From Bacteroidota bacterium (lineage in GTDB: Bacteria; Bacteroidota; Bacteroidia; Chitinophagales; Chitinophagaceae), in the NCBI GenBank assembly GCA_030706735.1, contig JAUZNZ010000031.1, forward strand, positions 1-56,202: a stretch of 56,202 nucleotides of DNA, in the 5' to 3' direction. Below are positions 1 through 8,342 of the stretch, one piece after another. The position numbers and the translations under genes are program-made. A model generated the notes under the pieces. That model worked only from the letters and a program-made list of their open reading frames with translations. It searched no databases and was not told the DNA's origin. Position 1 is the first letter of the stretch. The number at the start of each line of letters is the position of its first letter.

Positions 1-11
1 AACCAACTGTC

Positions 12-827
12 ATGGAAACAAATAAGATCCTCGGTGCCGACCTGCTCGACATCATCTTCGACGGCAAGAACAAGGAATATGGGGCCTACGAATTACGCAA
101 GACCTACAGTCAGCGTCTAACCAGGGCGCTGCTCGGAACGGGCGCTCTCCTTTTCTTTCTTTGCGGTGGTTATTTTCTTTCAGGCTTGCGTGCAGCGACC
201 GTCCCCTGGCATGCGGATCCGCCGGATGTGACGCTGGTGAAAATACCGGATAACAAGGTCGATCCGTTGCCTGTGCCGCCGCCGAAACCGCAAGCCGTTC
301 AGATCAAGACAGCGGCATTCACAACCATACGGATCGTAAAGGAAGTGAAACCCGACGAGTATCCGCCGACCCAGGATGATCTCGTGAATACAAAGATCGG
401 CACCGTCAATGTCAATGGTCTTGACGATCCGAACATCACCGCGCCGCCTTCCGACGGAGATAGGGGAGTGGTTGTCGCTCCGGCGAAAGATGAATATTCC
501 GATCAACCCTTTATGAAAGTGGAGAAGGAATCCGAATACCCTGGCGGGCTTCAGGCGTGGCGGCGATACCTGGGCAAGAACCTTGTTGCCCCTGATGAAG
601 CCGTGAACAAGGGTATTTCAGGGACGGTAGTCATCCAGTTTATCGTGGATCGGGATGGAACCGTCAGCGGCGTGCATGCCATCAGCGGGCCTGAGGAGGG
701 AGGATTGAGGGAAGCTGCTATAAAGGTGATCCGGAAAAGCGGGAAGTGGGTGCCGGCCATACAGAATGGCCGCCCCGTAAAATCGTACAAAAGCCAGCCG
801 ATCGTCTTTCAAATAGATACTCAATAA
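12..827 (+). CDS. TonB family energy transducer
   Basis: This 271-residue protein should pass energy from an ExbB/ExbD motor in the inner membrane to outer-membrane receptors. A short cytoplasmic head (residues 1-35) with the GAYELRK segment usual in Bacteroidota TonB is followed by one membrane helix at about 37-60. A proline-rich periplasmic stretch (about 65-130) follows, and a TonB C-terminal domain (about 175-271) has the EYPGG...W..YL opening and the GTVVIQF and GKWVPA strands typical of the family. The stop codon is one base before the next gene, which carries a second copy of the C-terminal domain, so the two are very likely co-transcribed. The ExbB/ExbD genes are not in the window. 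No promoter is visible because only 11 bases precede the start. Confidence 0.9.
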   Translation: METNKILGADLLDIIFDGKNKEYGAYELRKTYSQRLTRALLGTGALLFFLCGGYFLSGLRAATVPWHADPPDVTLVKIPDNKVDPLPVPPPKPQAVQIKTAAFTTIRIVKEVKPDEYPPTQDDLVNTKIGTVNVNGLDDPNITAPPSDGDRGVVVAPAKDEYSDQPFMKVEKESEYPGGLQAWRRYLGKNLVAPDEAVNKGISGTVVIQFIVDRDGTVSGVHAISGPEEGGLREAAIKVIRKSGKWVPAIQNGRPVKSYKSQPIVFQIDTQ

Positions 828-828
828 G

Positions 829-1308
829 ATGGCAATCTTCGGAAATAAGAATCGTTGCATACCCCTTCTTGTGGCTCTGGTGCTGGTGCTCACAGGGTGC
901 AGGCGGGAGAATGTGCAGCCCAGACCGATAGTTGCCGACAAGACCGTTTCCGCACGGGACTCGGCTTCTGATAGTGGCATTTTTGATTGTGGGATCGGCC
1001 CTGCGGCTGAATACCCCGGTGGGCAGGAAGCCTGGGTTGCCTATTTGCAAAAGAACTTTCGCTACCCGGAAGAGGCCATTGAAAGCAATATCGAAGGAAC
1101 CGTCGTGGTCCGCTTTACCATTGGTACCGATGGCTCGGTCGGTGAAACAGATGCCGTTTCCGGGCCCGGTTCTGGTGGGTTGCGGCACGAGGCCGTACGC
1201 GTAATCAAAGAAAGCGGCAAGTGGACACCCGCGCTCCAGAACGGGAAGTTTGTGAAGTCGTATAAAAGCCAGCCGGTAGTGTTTATGTTGCAGGGGGACC
1301 GAGAGTGA
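829..1308 (+). CDS. Lipoprotein with a stand-alone TonB C-terminal domain
   Basis: This 159-residue protein has a lipoprotein signal peptide (hydrophobic core 11-23, LTGC lipobox, predicted lipidated Cys24). Most of the rest is one TonB C-terminal domain (about 60-159), clearly paralogous to that of the preceding TonB: both have EYPGG, GTVV, SGP..GGLR, SGKW.PA.QNG and VKSYKSQP. It has no ExbB/ExbD-contacting membrane helix and no proline-rich spacer, so it is unlikely to be a normal energy transducer. It may bind receptors or compete with the full TonB; that role is inferred. The start follows the upstream stop by one base, suggesting translational coupling. Confidence 0.85.
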   Translation: MAIFGNKNRCIPLLVALVLVLTGCRRENVQPRPIVADKTVSARDSASDSGIFDCGIGPAAEYPGGQEAWVAYLQKNFRYPEEAIESNIEGTVVVRFTIGTDGSVGETDAVSGPGSGGLRHEAVRVIKESGKWTPALQNGKFVKSYKSQPVVFMLQGDRE

Positions 1309-1339
1309 CGGCCGATGGAGCCGCAAAAAGTTCACTTTC

Positions 1340-1370
1340 TTGCAAGGGGTATCCGACTACCCTATCTTTG
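1340..1370 (+). promoter_or_regulatory. Bacteroidota-type promoter of mnmE
   Basis: A perfect TAnnTTTG -7 element (TATCTTTG, 1363-1370) lies 20 bases after a TTG core of the -33 element (1340-1342). The ATG at 1375 is only four bases beyond the -7 element, so the transcript should have essentially no leader. This promoter also decides the mnmE start. Confidence 0.75.
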
Positions 1371-1374
1371 CACG

Positions 1375-2772
1375 ATGCTTGGTAAACTGATTGGTTGGGA
1401 TGATACGATCGTGGCATTGGCTACCCCGCCGGGCGTGGGGGCCATCGGGGTGATCCGCCTGAGCGGGTCGGGGAGCTGGGGCATCGTGGACGGCCTATTC
1501 CCCTCCAGGGACTTATCGCAGCAGCCCTCGCATACGCTCCATGTCGGCCTCCTGAAGGAGGGGGACGAGTTGTTGGATGAGGCCGTGATATCCCTTTACC
1601 GGGGCCCGCGATCCTATACCGGGGAAGACGTGGTGGAAATATCCTGTCATGGGTCGCCGTACGTCCAGGAACGCGTTATCCAGGCGATTTTGCGCGGCGG
1701 GGCCCGTTTGGCGCGTGCGGGGGAGTTTACCCAACGCGCCTTCCTGCACGGGAAGCTCGACCTGACCCAGGCGGAGGCGGTTGCCGACCTCATCGCCAGC
1801 AATACCGCCACCTCGGCCCGCACGGCCCTGCATACCATTCGCGGTGGATTCTCGAGGGCATTGCGCGACCTGCGCGAGCAACTGCTTAGCTTCTCCGCCC
1901 TCATCGAACTCGAACTCGACTTCTCCCAGGAAGACGTCGAATTCGCCGACCGTTCGAAGCTATACGCTCTAATCACTGATGCGGAAGAATTGACCGGGAA
2001 ATTATTGCAGTCCTTTCAGCTGGGAAATGTCATTCGCCATGGCGTGCAGGTCGCCATTATTGGCAAGCCGAATGCCGGCAAATCGACGCTGCTCAATACC
2101 TTGCTCAACGAGAACCGCGCCATTGTGAGCGAACTGGCCGGGACGACCCGCGATACCATCGAGGAGATCCTGAACATCGAAGGGATCCTCTTCCGTCTCA
2201 TCGACACGGCCGGCCTCCGTCACCATGTTGCCGAATTTGCCGGGCACGCCGGGGCCGACCCGATTGAATCGATCGGCATCCGCAAGAGCCTGGAGAAAAT
2301 GGAACAGGCCGATATTGTAGTGTACGTTTTCGACATCAACGACTCCCCGGCCGAGATCATCGCGCGCCGGGCTGAGCTAGCCGCTGCCGGTAAACCCTTT
2401 TTCATCGTGCTCAATAAATTGGATACGACCGACGAGGCTACGGCCCGTGCGGCCTATCCCAATGAAGTCCTTATCTCCGCGCGCGACGGACGGCATATTG
2501 ACGAACTGAAACAGCGCCTGGTGGACCAAGTCCTTCAAGGCAAGGCGGTCACCGAAGGTACGATCATCACCAATGCCCGGCACTACCAGGCATTACAACA
2601 AGTGGCCGCCTCCCTCGGCGATATTCATCGCGGTCTCGACAACGGCCTATCTGGTGACCTCCTCGCCCTCGACATCCGCCGCTGCCTCCACTATCTCGGC
2701 GAAATCACCGGCGAGATCACCAGTGAGGATCAGCTGGATTATATTTTTAGTAAGTTTTGTATTGGAAAGTAA
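1375..2772 (+). CDS. mnmE: tRNA uridine-5-carboxymethylaminomethyl(34) synthesis GTPase MnmE
   Basis: MnmE works with MnmG in the cytoplasm to modify the wobble uridine (U34) of certain tRNAs. The 465-residue product has the whole family layout: an N-terminal tetrahydrofolate-binding domain starting near DDTIVALATPPG, a helical domain, an inserted G domain with the P-loop GKPNAGKST (about 231-239), the GTTRD switch and DTAGLR, the NKLD specificity motif, and the diagnostic C-terminal CIGK (462-465) whose cysteine belongs to the catalytic tail. An in-frame ATG exists 60 bases upstream, but the 1375 start is preferred because family homology begins there and a canonical promoter ends four bases before it. 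The gene is convergent with the oxidoreductase downstream. Confidence 0.97.
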   Translation: MLGKLIGWDDTIVALATPPGVGAIGVIRLSGSGSWGIVDGLFPSRDLSQQPSHTLHVGLLKEGDELLDEAVISLYRGPRSYTGEDVVEISCHGSPYVQERVIQAILRGGARLARAGEFTQRAFLHGKLDLTQAEAVADLIASNTATSARTALHTIRGGFSRALRDLREQLLSFSALIELELDFSQEDVEFADRSKLYALITDAEELTGKLLQSFQLGNVIRHGVQVAIIGKPNAGKSTLLNTLLNENRAIVSELAGTTRDTIEEILNIEGILFRLIDTAGLRHHVAEFAGHAGADPIESIGIRKSLEKMEQADIVVYVFDINDSPAEIIARRAELAAAGKPFFIVLNKLDTTDEATARAAYPNEVLISARDGRHIDELKQRLVDQVLQGKAVTEGTIITNARHYQALQQVAASLGDIHRGLDNGLSGDLLALDIRRCLHYLGEITGEITSEDQLDYIFSKFCIGK

Positions 2773-2797
2773 GCGCAGTAGTGTTGACGCGAAGCCT

Positions 2798-3391
2798 TCA
2801 CCATCCGGCAAAACGATCCTCCAACTGATGCAGCCAGCGTATTCTTTTCTCCTGGGATACGAATTTCACCATGCTGAATTTTATCCATGTACGATTGGGA
2901 TAACCCAATTTCCAGAACGTTCCGGTGAATAGCGCCTTCTTGATGGCATTTCCGAAGACCAGGCGATAAAAAATGGACGGCGTGTTCATTGTCGTGATCA
3001 TCGTGATACCCTGCAGCTTGGGCCATCTTTTTATCATGCGTGGCCAACGGCCGGACTTATCATAGTCATAGGCGACGCCGGGAAAGATGACCTTGTCGAT
3101 GAACCCTTTCGTCAGGGCCGGCATCAGCTCCCACCAAATGGGAAAGATAAAGACGAGATGATCGGCCGACGCGATCCGTTGGCTATAATCCCGGACGATG
3201 GGGTCGATGGGAGCCCCATTTATGAACCCCATTAGATCGCGGGCCGTCATGACGGGATTAAACCCGTCGTTATCGAGATGCAACACGTCTGCCTCGTGGC
3301 TGGCGCGGGTGAGACCTTTGAGCACGGATTGGAGAATAGCGTTGCAATAGCTCCCTTCAAACGGATGATTGAAGACGATGACGACTCTCAT
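2798..3391 (-). CDS. NAD(P)H-dependent quinone/flavodoxin-fold oxidoreductase
   Basis: This 197-residue cytoplasmic protein belongs to the flavodoxin-like NAD(P)H:quinone oxidoreductase family (MdaB/KefF/NQO1-like), which makes two-electron reductions of quinones or other electrophiles with FMN or FAD. Visible features are the N-terminal beta strand with the phosphate-binding segment (VVIVFNHPFEGSYCN, positions 3-17), the (V/I)FIFPIWW segment that contacts the flavin ring, and FIDKV(I)FPGVAYDY further on. The gene lies downstream of a Crp/Fnr-type regulator on the same strand, so redox- or stress-controlled expression is plausible. A near-consensus -7 element (GATCTTTG in gene orientation, 3405-3412) lies 13 bases before the start. 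Confidence 0.85.
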   Translation of the reverse strand: MRVVIVFNHPFEGSYCNAILQSVLKGLTRASHEADVLHLDNDGFNPVMTARDLMGFINGAPIDPIVRDYSQRIASADHLVFIFPIWWELMPALTKGFIDKVIFPGVAYDYDKSGRWPRMIKRWPKLQGITMITTMNTPSIFYRLVFGNAIKKALFTGTFWKLGYPNRTWIKFSMVKFVSQEKRIRWLHQLEDRFAGW

Positions 3392-3413
3392 GGCTTTTTT
3401 GCTACAAAGATCT

Positions 3414-3431
3414 CCGCCGCGGCGCCGGCGG
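3414..3431 (-). other. GC-rich inverted repeat between Crp/Fnr and oxidoreductase genes
   Basis: CCGCCG and CGGCGG form a perfect 6-base inverted repeat around a six-base spacer, 22 bases before the oxidoreductase start and 38 bases past the end of the regulator gene. No T-run follows on the minus strand, so it is a weak terminator candidate or a possible regulator site. Confidence 0.3.
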
Positions 3432-3469
3432 ACGATAACTTTTGTTAAGAAACGAGTAGAAAGCCGGGC

Positions 3470-4021
3470 CTATCGCCGGGTCTTGTCCGTTTTATTCCTT
3501 ATCCTGCTGAGAGAGACGGGGGTGATCCCCAGATAACTGGCGATATAATGTTGGGGAACGCGCCGGATGATCTCCGGGTGGTCTTTTATCAGGTCCAGAT
3601 AGCGTTGGTGCGGTGTATCGCGGATACGGGACAGGAATAAGGCAAAATAATGTTCCAGACGCTGGTAAATGCTGGCCTCTATTAACTCCTTAAAACCTGG
3701 TGCCTCTGCCAGCATCTTATCGAAGTCTGCCTTGGTGATCACACGCAGTGTGCAGGGCTCCACGGTCTCCATATAAAAGAGACTCGGCCGGCCGGTGCGG
3801 AAGCTTTCGATAGAAGAGACTCCCTGGCCTTCAAAGAAAAATTGGAAGGTAATATCACGGCCATTATCATTGAACCAAAGGCGAATACATCCCCGAAGGA
3901 TTTGATAGGCCTGCCTCGAAACCTCACCCTCCCTGAGAAGGATCGTTTTGGCAGGAACATCGATCTCTGTCATCAGGTGCTGAAAGGCCTGCCAGCCCGG
4001 ATTGTAGTCGGGGGGTTGCAT
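3470..4021 (-). CDS. Crp/Fnr family transcriptional regulator
   Basis: This 183-residue protein has the cyclic-nucleotide-binding-like beta barrel of the Crp/Fnr family (about 15-125, with LLREGE, the QILRGCIRLW strand and TLRVITKADF) and a C-terminal helix-turn-helix (about 150-178, VPQHYIASYLGITPVSLSRIR). The length and compact HTH are normal for the many Bacteroidota members of this family. The cAMP-binding signature and the Fnr cysteines are absent, so the signal is unknown. It lies directly upstream of, and in line with, a flavodoxin-fold oxidoreductase, which may be its target. A TACCTTTC -7-like element (4029-4036, minus strand) lies seven bases before the start. Confidence 0.88.
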   Translation of the reverse strand: MQPPDYNPGWQAFQHLMTEIDVPAKTILLREGEVSRQAYQILRGCIRLWFNDNGRDITFQFFFEGQGVSSIESFRTGRPSLFYMETVEPCTLRVITKADFDKMLAEAPGFKELIEASIYQRLEHYFALFLSRIRDTPHQRYLDLIKDHPEIIRRVPQHYIASYLGITPVSLSRIRNKTDKTRR

Positions 4022-4091
4022 ATGCGGTGAAAGGTACGATCAAATGACCTTTTTTTAAAGAGATCGGCCATCCTGATCGCCAAATATTTCT

Positions 4092-4099
4092 TATCTTTC
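4092..4099 (+). promoter_or_regulatory. Putative -7 element upstream of the 4131 lipoprotein gene
   Basis: TATCTTTC matches TAnnTTTG at seven of eight positions. It lies seven bases before an in-frame ATG at 4107 and 31 bases before the preferred ATG at 4131. No clear -33 element was found. Confidence 0.4.
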
Positions 4100-4130
4100 T
4101 GATACAATGTATAAACAAGCCCCTATAAAT

Positions 4131-4625
4131 ATGCGTTACTGTACGTCTCTCCTATTCTTGCTAACGATTATCATTGGTTGTTCCAAAAAGAATGCCGCCC
4201 GGACCAATTTCGCGGAATTGACAGTAGATGGTAAGAAGGTTGTATTTGATAGTCTGGAGGCGGTCTTTGACACATCAGCCCAGGCCATCGATTGCAATTT
4301 TCAGGTCTATAAGCGGGGAACTGGTACACATATGGAGTGGGAAACGGAGTCCGGCTCAAGGTGGATCAACGGTATCTACAACTATCCCGGCGAGTCATTA
4401 CCCGGACGATCGATTGTTTACCTGCACATACAAAACTACATCAACAACGTCCCCGGCTCTTACACCCTGGTGAATAATTCCTTGACCATGACTATCGATC
4501 AATCTACAAACGGGCGTCTGCACGGAACATTTTCCGGAAAGATCACTTGTTACACCTGCAATCCTTACGGCGCTGAAGTGGACATTTCTAACGGGGAATT
4601 TGAAATGCCGTATAGCTATCGGTAG
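4131..4625 (+). CDS. Hypothetical lipoprotein
   Basis: I do not recognise a family. The 164-residue product starts with a lipoprotein signal peptide (LLFLLTIIIGC, predicted lipidated Cys17, then SKKN) and continues with a beta-rich domain of about 145 residues that contains a C-x-x-C pair (TCYTC, about 140-144) near the C-terminus. An in-frame ATG 24 bases upstream (4107) would add eight polar residues; the later start gives the better signal peptide. It stands alone, divergent from the Crp/Fnr gene, and is probably exposed on the outer or inner membrane surface of the periplasm. Confidence 0.7.
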   Translation: MRYCTSLLFLLTIIIGCSKKNAARTNFAELTVDGKKVVFDSLEAVFDTSAQAIDCNFQVYKRGTGTHMEWETESGSRWINGIYNYPGESLPGRSIVYLHIQNYINNVPGSYTLVNNSLTMTIDQSTNGRLHGTFSGKITCYTCNPYGAEVDISNGEFEMPYSYR

Positions 4626-4723
4626 CCTTTCCATACCTCCTTTTTGTCTCGTATGTCCTCCCTTTTGACTTGATCATCCGCCCTGCTTGCGTACAGGTCT
4701 GCCCGTAGCGGCTTCAGCGGGAA

Positions 4724-4820
4724 TCGGACAGTCTTGTCACGAAATCGGACGGTCCCAGGTTGGCCAACATATGTATTTGGTTGATATTCATCGTGTTACG
4801 TTTTTGGCGTTTTTATTGAA
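4724..4820 (+). promoter_or_regulatory. Possible sigma-54-type promoter with upstream palindromes
   Basis: The 252 bases between the lipoprotein and the permease hold two related blocks: ATCGGACAGTCTTGTC (4724-4738, containing the GACA-N4-TGTC palindrome) and ATCGGACGGTCC (4744-4755, containing GGAC-G-GTCC). About 50 bases further on, TTTGGCG...TTGAA (4803-4820) has the GG-N10-G spacing of a -24/-12 promoter, though the -12 GC is GA here. The reading is tentative; no sigma-54 activator gene is in the window. Confidence 0.3.
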
Positions 4821-4877
4821 ACAAAGACCGTGGTTTGTCCGTCTAACAGGGCGTCCGGATCATCTCAATCAATTGCC

Positions 4878-7259
4878 ATGATAAAAAACTTGCTGCTCAT
4901 CGCGCTACGGAATTTCAGGCGGGATTTTGCGTACACGCTATTGAATATCCTGGGACTCACGATCGGTATTTCGTTCAGTCTGTTCCTGATCTTTTACATC
5001 CGGGACGAGCTGAGTTTCGACCGCTATAATACGAAGGCGGATCGGATTTATCGCGTGGTATCGTACATCCATGAGAAGGATAAGAATACCAACTGGGCCA
5101 TCACGCAGTTCCCCATGGGCCCACAGATAAAGAAGGATTTCCCGGAGGTGGAAGAGATGGTCCGTTTCGGAGGCAAGGAAAGAACGCTGTTCAAGCAGGG
5201 GGATCATAATTTTTATGAGACGAAGATCTTTTACGCGGACAGCACCTTATTCAAGGTATTTACGGCAAACTTCCTGGAAGGCAATCCCGCCACCGCCCTG
5301 GTGGAACCGAATAGCATCGTGCTCACGAAGACTCTGGCGGACAAATATTTCGGAAAGAACGGCCAGGCAGTGGGCAAGTCGCTCCGGACGGTGTACGAGG
5401 TGTACAAGGTGACCGGCGTGATTGAAGACATCCCCCGGAATGCGCATATCCGGTATGATATGCTCATCTCGATGTCTACGATCAAGCCCAATGGCGGGCA
5501 AAATTGGGGCAATTTCAATAATTATACCTACGTGCTGTTGAAGCCGGGCGTTAACCCGGCAACCGTCACGCAAAAGCTGGTCGATATCAACAAAAAGTTT
5601 GTCGCACCCATTTTCGACCAGTTCAACATTCAAATGCGCTTTGCGGTGCAGCCCATCACGGAGATCCATCTCCACTCCCAACTGGAACAGGAACCGGAGG
5701 AACTGGGAAGCATGTCCTATATATGGATCTTTTCGGCGGTGGCTTTTTTCATATTGCTTATCGCTTGTATCAATTATATGAACCTGACAACGGCCCGCTC
5801 AGCCAGAAGGGCCAAAGAGATCGGCATCCGAAAGGTGACGGGTGTCACCAGGCAACAGCTGATCCTGCAGTTCCTGGGTGAGTCCTTGCTGACCGCCTTT
5901 GTGGCGGTGTTGCTCAGTTTCGGGCTCGTCATGCTCTTATTCCCTGTTTTCAACAGCTTGTCCGGAAAAGGATTTACTATCGGGACCTTGTTTCAACCGT
6001 TCAATATCTTCCTGGTGTTGGCGGTCGGTTTGTTTACGGGATTAGCCGGCGGCAGCTACCCCGCCTTTTATCTTTCGGCATTCCAGCCGGTAAGCGTCCT
6101 GAAGGGCACTTTGTCCAAGGCATCCGGCAACGTCACCTTGCGGCGAACGCTCGTAGTTTTGCAATTCTCGATTTCCATGACGATGCTCATCTGTACCTGG
6201 ATCGTGTATTCCCAGCTATCGTTCCTGCGCAAGAAAGACCTGGGCTTCGATAAGAGCCAAATGATGACCGTGACGGTAAATACAGGAGAAGATGAACGGA
6301 GCAAGATTGCGGCGATGGACAACGAATTCCGCAGCGTGCCGGGTGTGCGCAGCGTGGGCACCGGGAACAACTACCCGGGAAGTCCAAACACCAACCTGAA
6401 CCTGTTCACGGTACAGACCAATACAGGTCATGTGGACAAGGCGATCAACTGTTATGGGGTCGATGAGTATTTCATGCCGTCCCTGGGGATCCCCATCGTC
6501 AGGGGACGCAATTTCTCGGGTCTCGCCGACACGCTCCACAGTATCCTGGTAAATGAGGCGATGGTCAAGCATTTCGGGTGGACGGAGGCGATCGGCAAGC
6601 GGGTCAAATTTCCCGGCGACACGTCGGGGCGGTACCTTGAGGTGGTCGGCGTGTTCAGGGACTTCAACCAACAATCTCTGTACAACCCGATCGTTTCGTT
6701 GTTGTTATTCTATGGCGCCAATAATAATGTTATCGAGATCAAGATGAGCCCGGCGGGTATCGACAAGTCGATCGCCGGCGTAGAAGGCGTGTGGAAGAAA
6801 TATTTCCCGGCCCTGCCTTTCGAATATAAGTTCCTGGATAAGGACCTGAGTTCGCAATACGTGGCGGATGAGAAGCGGGGTAGTATTTTTTCGGTACTGT
6901 CCATTCTGACCATCATCATCACCTGCCTGGGGTTACTTGGGCTTACCGCGTTTACGACCCAGCAAAAGCAGAAGGAGATCAGTATCCGGCGGGTCATGGG
7001 CGCCAGCATTACCCAGGTCGTAACAATGATCACGCGGAATTATCTATGGCTTTCGCTGATCGCGGCATGTATCGCTTTCCCCGTCGCTTATTACTTTATG
7101 AGCAACTGGCTGAAGGTCTTTAGCTACAATACCGGTTTATCGTTCACCCCCTTCCTGGTCTCGGCCTGTGCGATCGTGGTGACGGCCATCCTGACGGCTA
7201 CGTTCCATTCGGTAAAGGCGGCCTTGTCGAACCCGGCCAAGAACCTGAGGTCGGAGTAA
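4878..7259 (+). CDS. ABC transporter permease, FtsX/MacB-like
   Basis: This 793-residue inner-membrane protein has the duplicated MacB-type layout common in Bacteroidota: an N-terminal helix (about 20-42), a periplasmic MacB core domain, three helices of a first FtsX domain (IACINYMNLTTARS...EIGIRKVTG from about 290), a second membrane-anchored periplasmic domain, and a C-terminal FtsX domain ending near NPAKNLRSE. Such proteins act in mechanotransmission or export of peptides and lipoproteins, but no ATPase is encoded next to it, so its partner must lie elsewhere. The start at 4878 is chosen because family homology begins at MIKNLLLIALRNF. The gene at 14424 is a paralogue. A DUF6090-like gene follows in the same direction. 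Confidence 0.92.
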   Translation: MIKNLLLIALRNFRRDFAYTLLNILGLTIGISFSLFLIFYIRDELSFDRYNTKADRIYRVVSYIHEKDKNTNWAITQFPMGPQIKKDFPEVEEMVRFGGKERTLFKQGDHNFYETKIFYADSTLFKVFTANFLEGNPATALVEPNSIVLTKTLADKYFGKNGQAVGKSLRTVYEVYKVTGVIEDIPRNAHIRYDMLISMSTIKPNGGQNWGNFNNYTYVLLKPGVNPATVTQKLVDINKKFVAPIFDQFNIQMRFAVQPITEIHLHSQLEQEPEELGSMSYIWIFSAVAFFILLIACINYMNLTTARSARRAKEIGIRKVTGVTRQQLILQFLGESLLTAFVAVLLSFGLVMLLFPVFNSLSGKGFTIGTLFQPFNIFLVLAVGLFTGLAGGSYPAFYLSAFQPVSVLKGTLSKASGNVTLRRTLVVLQFSISMTMLICTWIVYSQLSFLRKKDLGFDKSQMMTVTVNTGEDERSKIAAMDNEFRSVPGVRSVGTGNNYPGSPNTNLNLFTVQTNTGHVDKAINCYGVDEYFMPSLGIPIVRGRNFSGLADTLHSILVNEAMVKHFGWTEAIGKRVKFPGDTSGRYLEVVGVFRDFNQQSLYNPIVSLLLFYGANNNVIEIKMSPAGIDKSIAGVEGVWKKYFPALPFEYKFLDKDLSSQYVADEKRGSIFSVLSILTIIITCLGLLGLTAFTTQQKQKEISIRRVMGASITQVVTMITRNYLWLSLIAACIAFPVAYYFMSNWLKVFSYNTGLSFTPFLVSACAIVVTAILTATFHSVKAALSNPAKNLRSE

Positions 7260-7283
7260 TGCCGCCGGGTTCGAACAATTTGC

Positions 7284-7291
7284 TATTTTTA
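7284..7291 (+). promoter_or_regulatory. Putative -7 element of the DUF6090-like gene
   Basis: TATTTTTA matches TAnnTTTG at seven of eight positions and ends 16 bases before the start at 7308. No matching -33 element was found, so read-through from the permease gene is equally possible. Confidence 0.35.
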
Positions 7292-7307
7292 GGGCAAATC
7301 GAGTCAC

Positions 7308-8042
7308 ATGGCAGAACAGGAAGTCATCAAGCATACCAAAAAGATCTACAAGATTTGGAGCAGCACAGAGCATAGTTTTTGGCACAAGCTCCGCGAGTTC
7401 CTGCTCGAGGTGTTTATCATCGTTTTTGCCGTCAGCTTGTCTATCTGGTTCCATAACCGCAGCGAACATGCCCAACAGCAGGCGGAGGTGAGGCAATTCA
7501 TGCTCGGCCTGAAGAGCGACCTGCAACACGATGTCGCGGAGATGAAGAGCGACCGGGAATCTTATGAACAGCAGCAGGCGGGATTCACCTACCTGGCGGC
7601 CCTCCGGCTCAACCAGCGCGTCAGCCGGGATTCGCTGAACAAATATTATAATTGGCTCTTCAATACGACATCGCTGAACCCGAACAACGGTCGTTTTGAA
7701 GGCTTCAAAGCCTCGGGCAAAATAGGCCAGATCGAGGATTCGGAGTTGCAAAACGATATCCTGGATCTGTACCAGGAGGACATCGTCAGCCTATTGAACA
7801 GTACGGACTCGTATATCCTTTCCAAAAGAAAATTCTTCGATTATGTGGTGATGAACAGGCGGCGGTTGACCGATTCCACGGACAATGTCACCGACATCCT
7901 GGCACGGGACGAAGGGCAAAGCATAGCGATCGCCCTCAGTTCACCGGGGCAAGTCCTCGACCGCTACGACAAGTGTATCGCCAAGGCCAGGAAGATCATC
8001 TCCGAGATCGACGAAGAATACCATCTCGACCAAAAGGACTGA
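7308..8042 (+). CDS. DUF6090-like membrane-anchored protein
   Basis: This 244-residue protein has a charged cytoplasmic start, one membrane helix (about 27-47, LLEVFIIVFAVSLSIWF) and a soluble helical remainder. The order helix, then FHNRSEHAQQQ, then a helical stretch with LKSDLQHDVAEM is what I associate with the DUF6090 family of Bacteroidota, whose function is unknown. It lies 48 bases after the FtsX/MacB-like permease in the same direction, so it may be part of that unit. The family assignment is from memory of the pattern and is moderate. Confidence 0.7.
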   Translation: MAEQEVIKHTKKIYKIWSSTEHSFWHKLREFLLEVFIIVFAVSLSIWFHNRSEHAQQQAEVRQFMLGLKSDLQHDVAEMKSDRESYEQQQAGFTYLAALRLNQRVSRDSLNKYYNWLFNTTSLNPNNGRFEGFKASGKIGQIEDSELQNDILDLYQEDIVSLLNSTDSYILSKRKFFDYVVMNRRRLTDSTDNVTDILARDEGQSIAIALSSPGQVLDRYDKCIAKARKIISEIDEEYHLDQKD

Positions 8043-8342
8043 CCACTCCGGGAATTTATGTAGACAATATTGCCGATCGGCGGTACGGGCGGTCATTTTC
8101 CATGGTGGCACGCTTTTTAAACGTCCGTTCGGGCAACGGATTGTGAGATCGGTTCATCATTAAATCGAATCAAATGTACATCGGACTTGGAACGCTGGTT
8201 TTGATTGTGATCCTTATTCTTATTTTCAGAAGAAGGTAATGAATTCATGGATTAGGCTGACAACCCCGCAATGACCGGCGGCGACAGAAAAGGTTCAGTG
8301 GCTGCGGTTTTTGGGGCTTCTGGTTGATATTTGCCGGAAGCC
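8043..8342. other. Intergenic region with one very small ORF
   Basis: These 300 bases separate the DUF6090-like gene from the outer-membrane receptor. Apart from the 21-codon membrane ORF at 8174-8239 and a GATATTTG -7-like element at 8326-8333, nine bases before the receptor start, I see nothing. Confidence 0.5.
8174..8239 (+). CDS. Possible 21-residue single-helix membrane protein
   Basis: The ORF from ATG (8174) to TAA (8237-8239) encodes a peptide with a short polar start (MYIGLGT), an unbroken run of L, V, I and F residues (about 8-18) and a C-terminal FRRR. That is the layout of a small inner-membrane protein with its positive end in the cytoplasm. It sits alone in an otherwise empty 300-base gap. 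No SD sequence or clear promoter precedes it, so translation is unproven. Confidence 0.45.
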   Translation: MYIGLGTLVLIVILILIFRRR

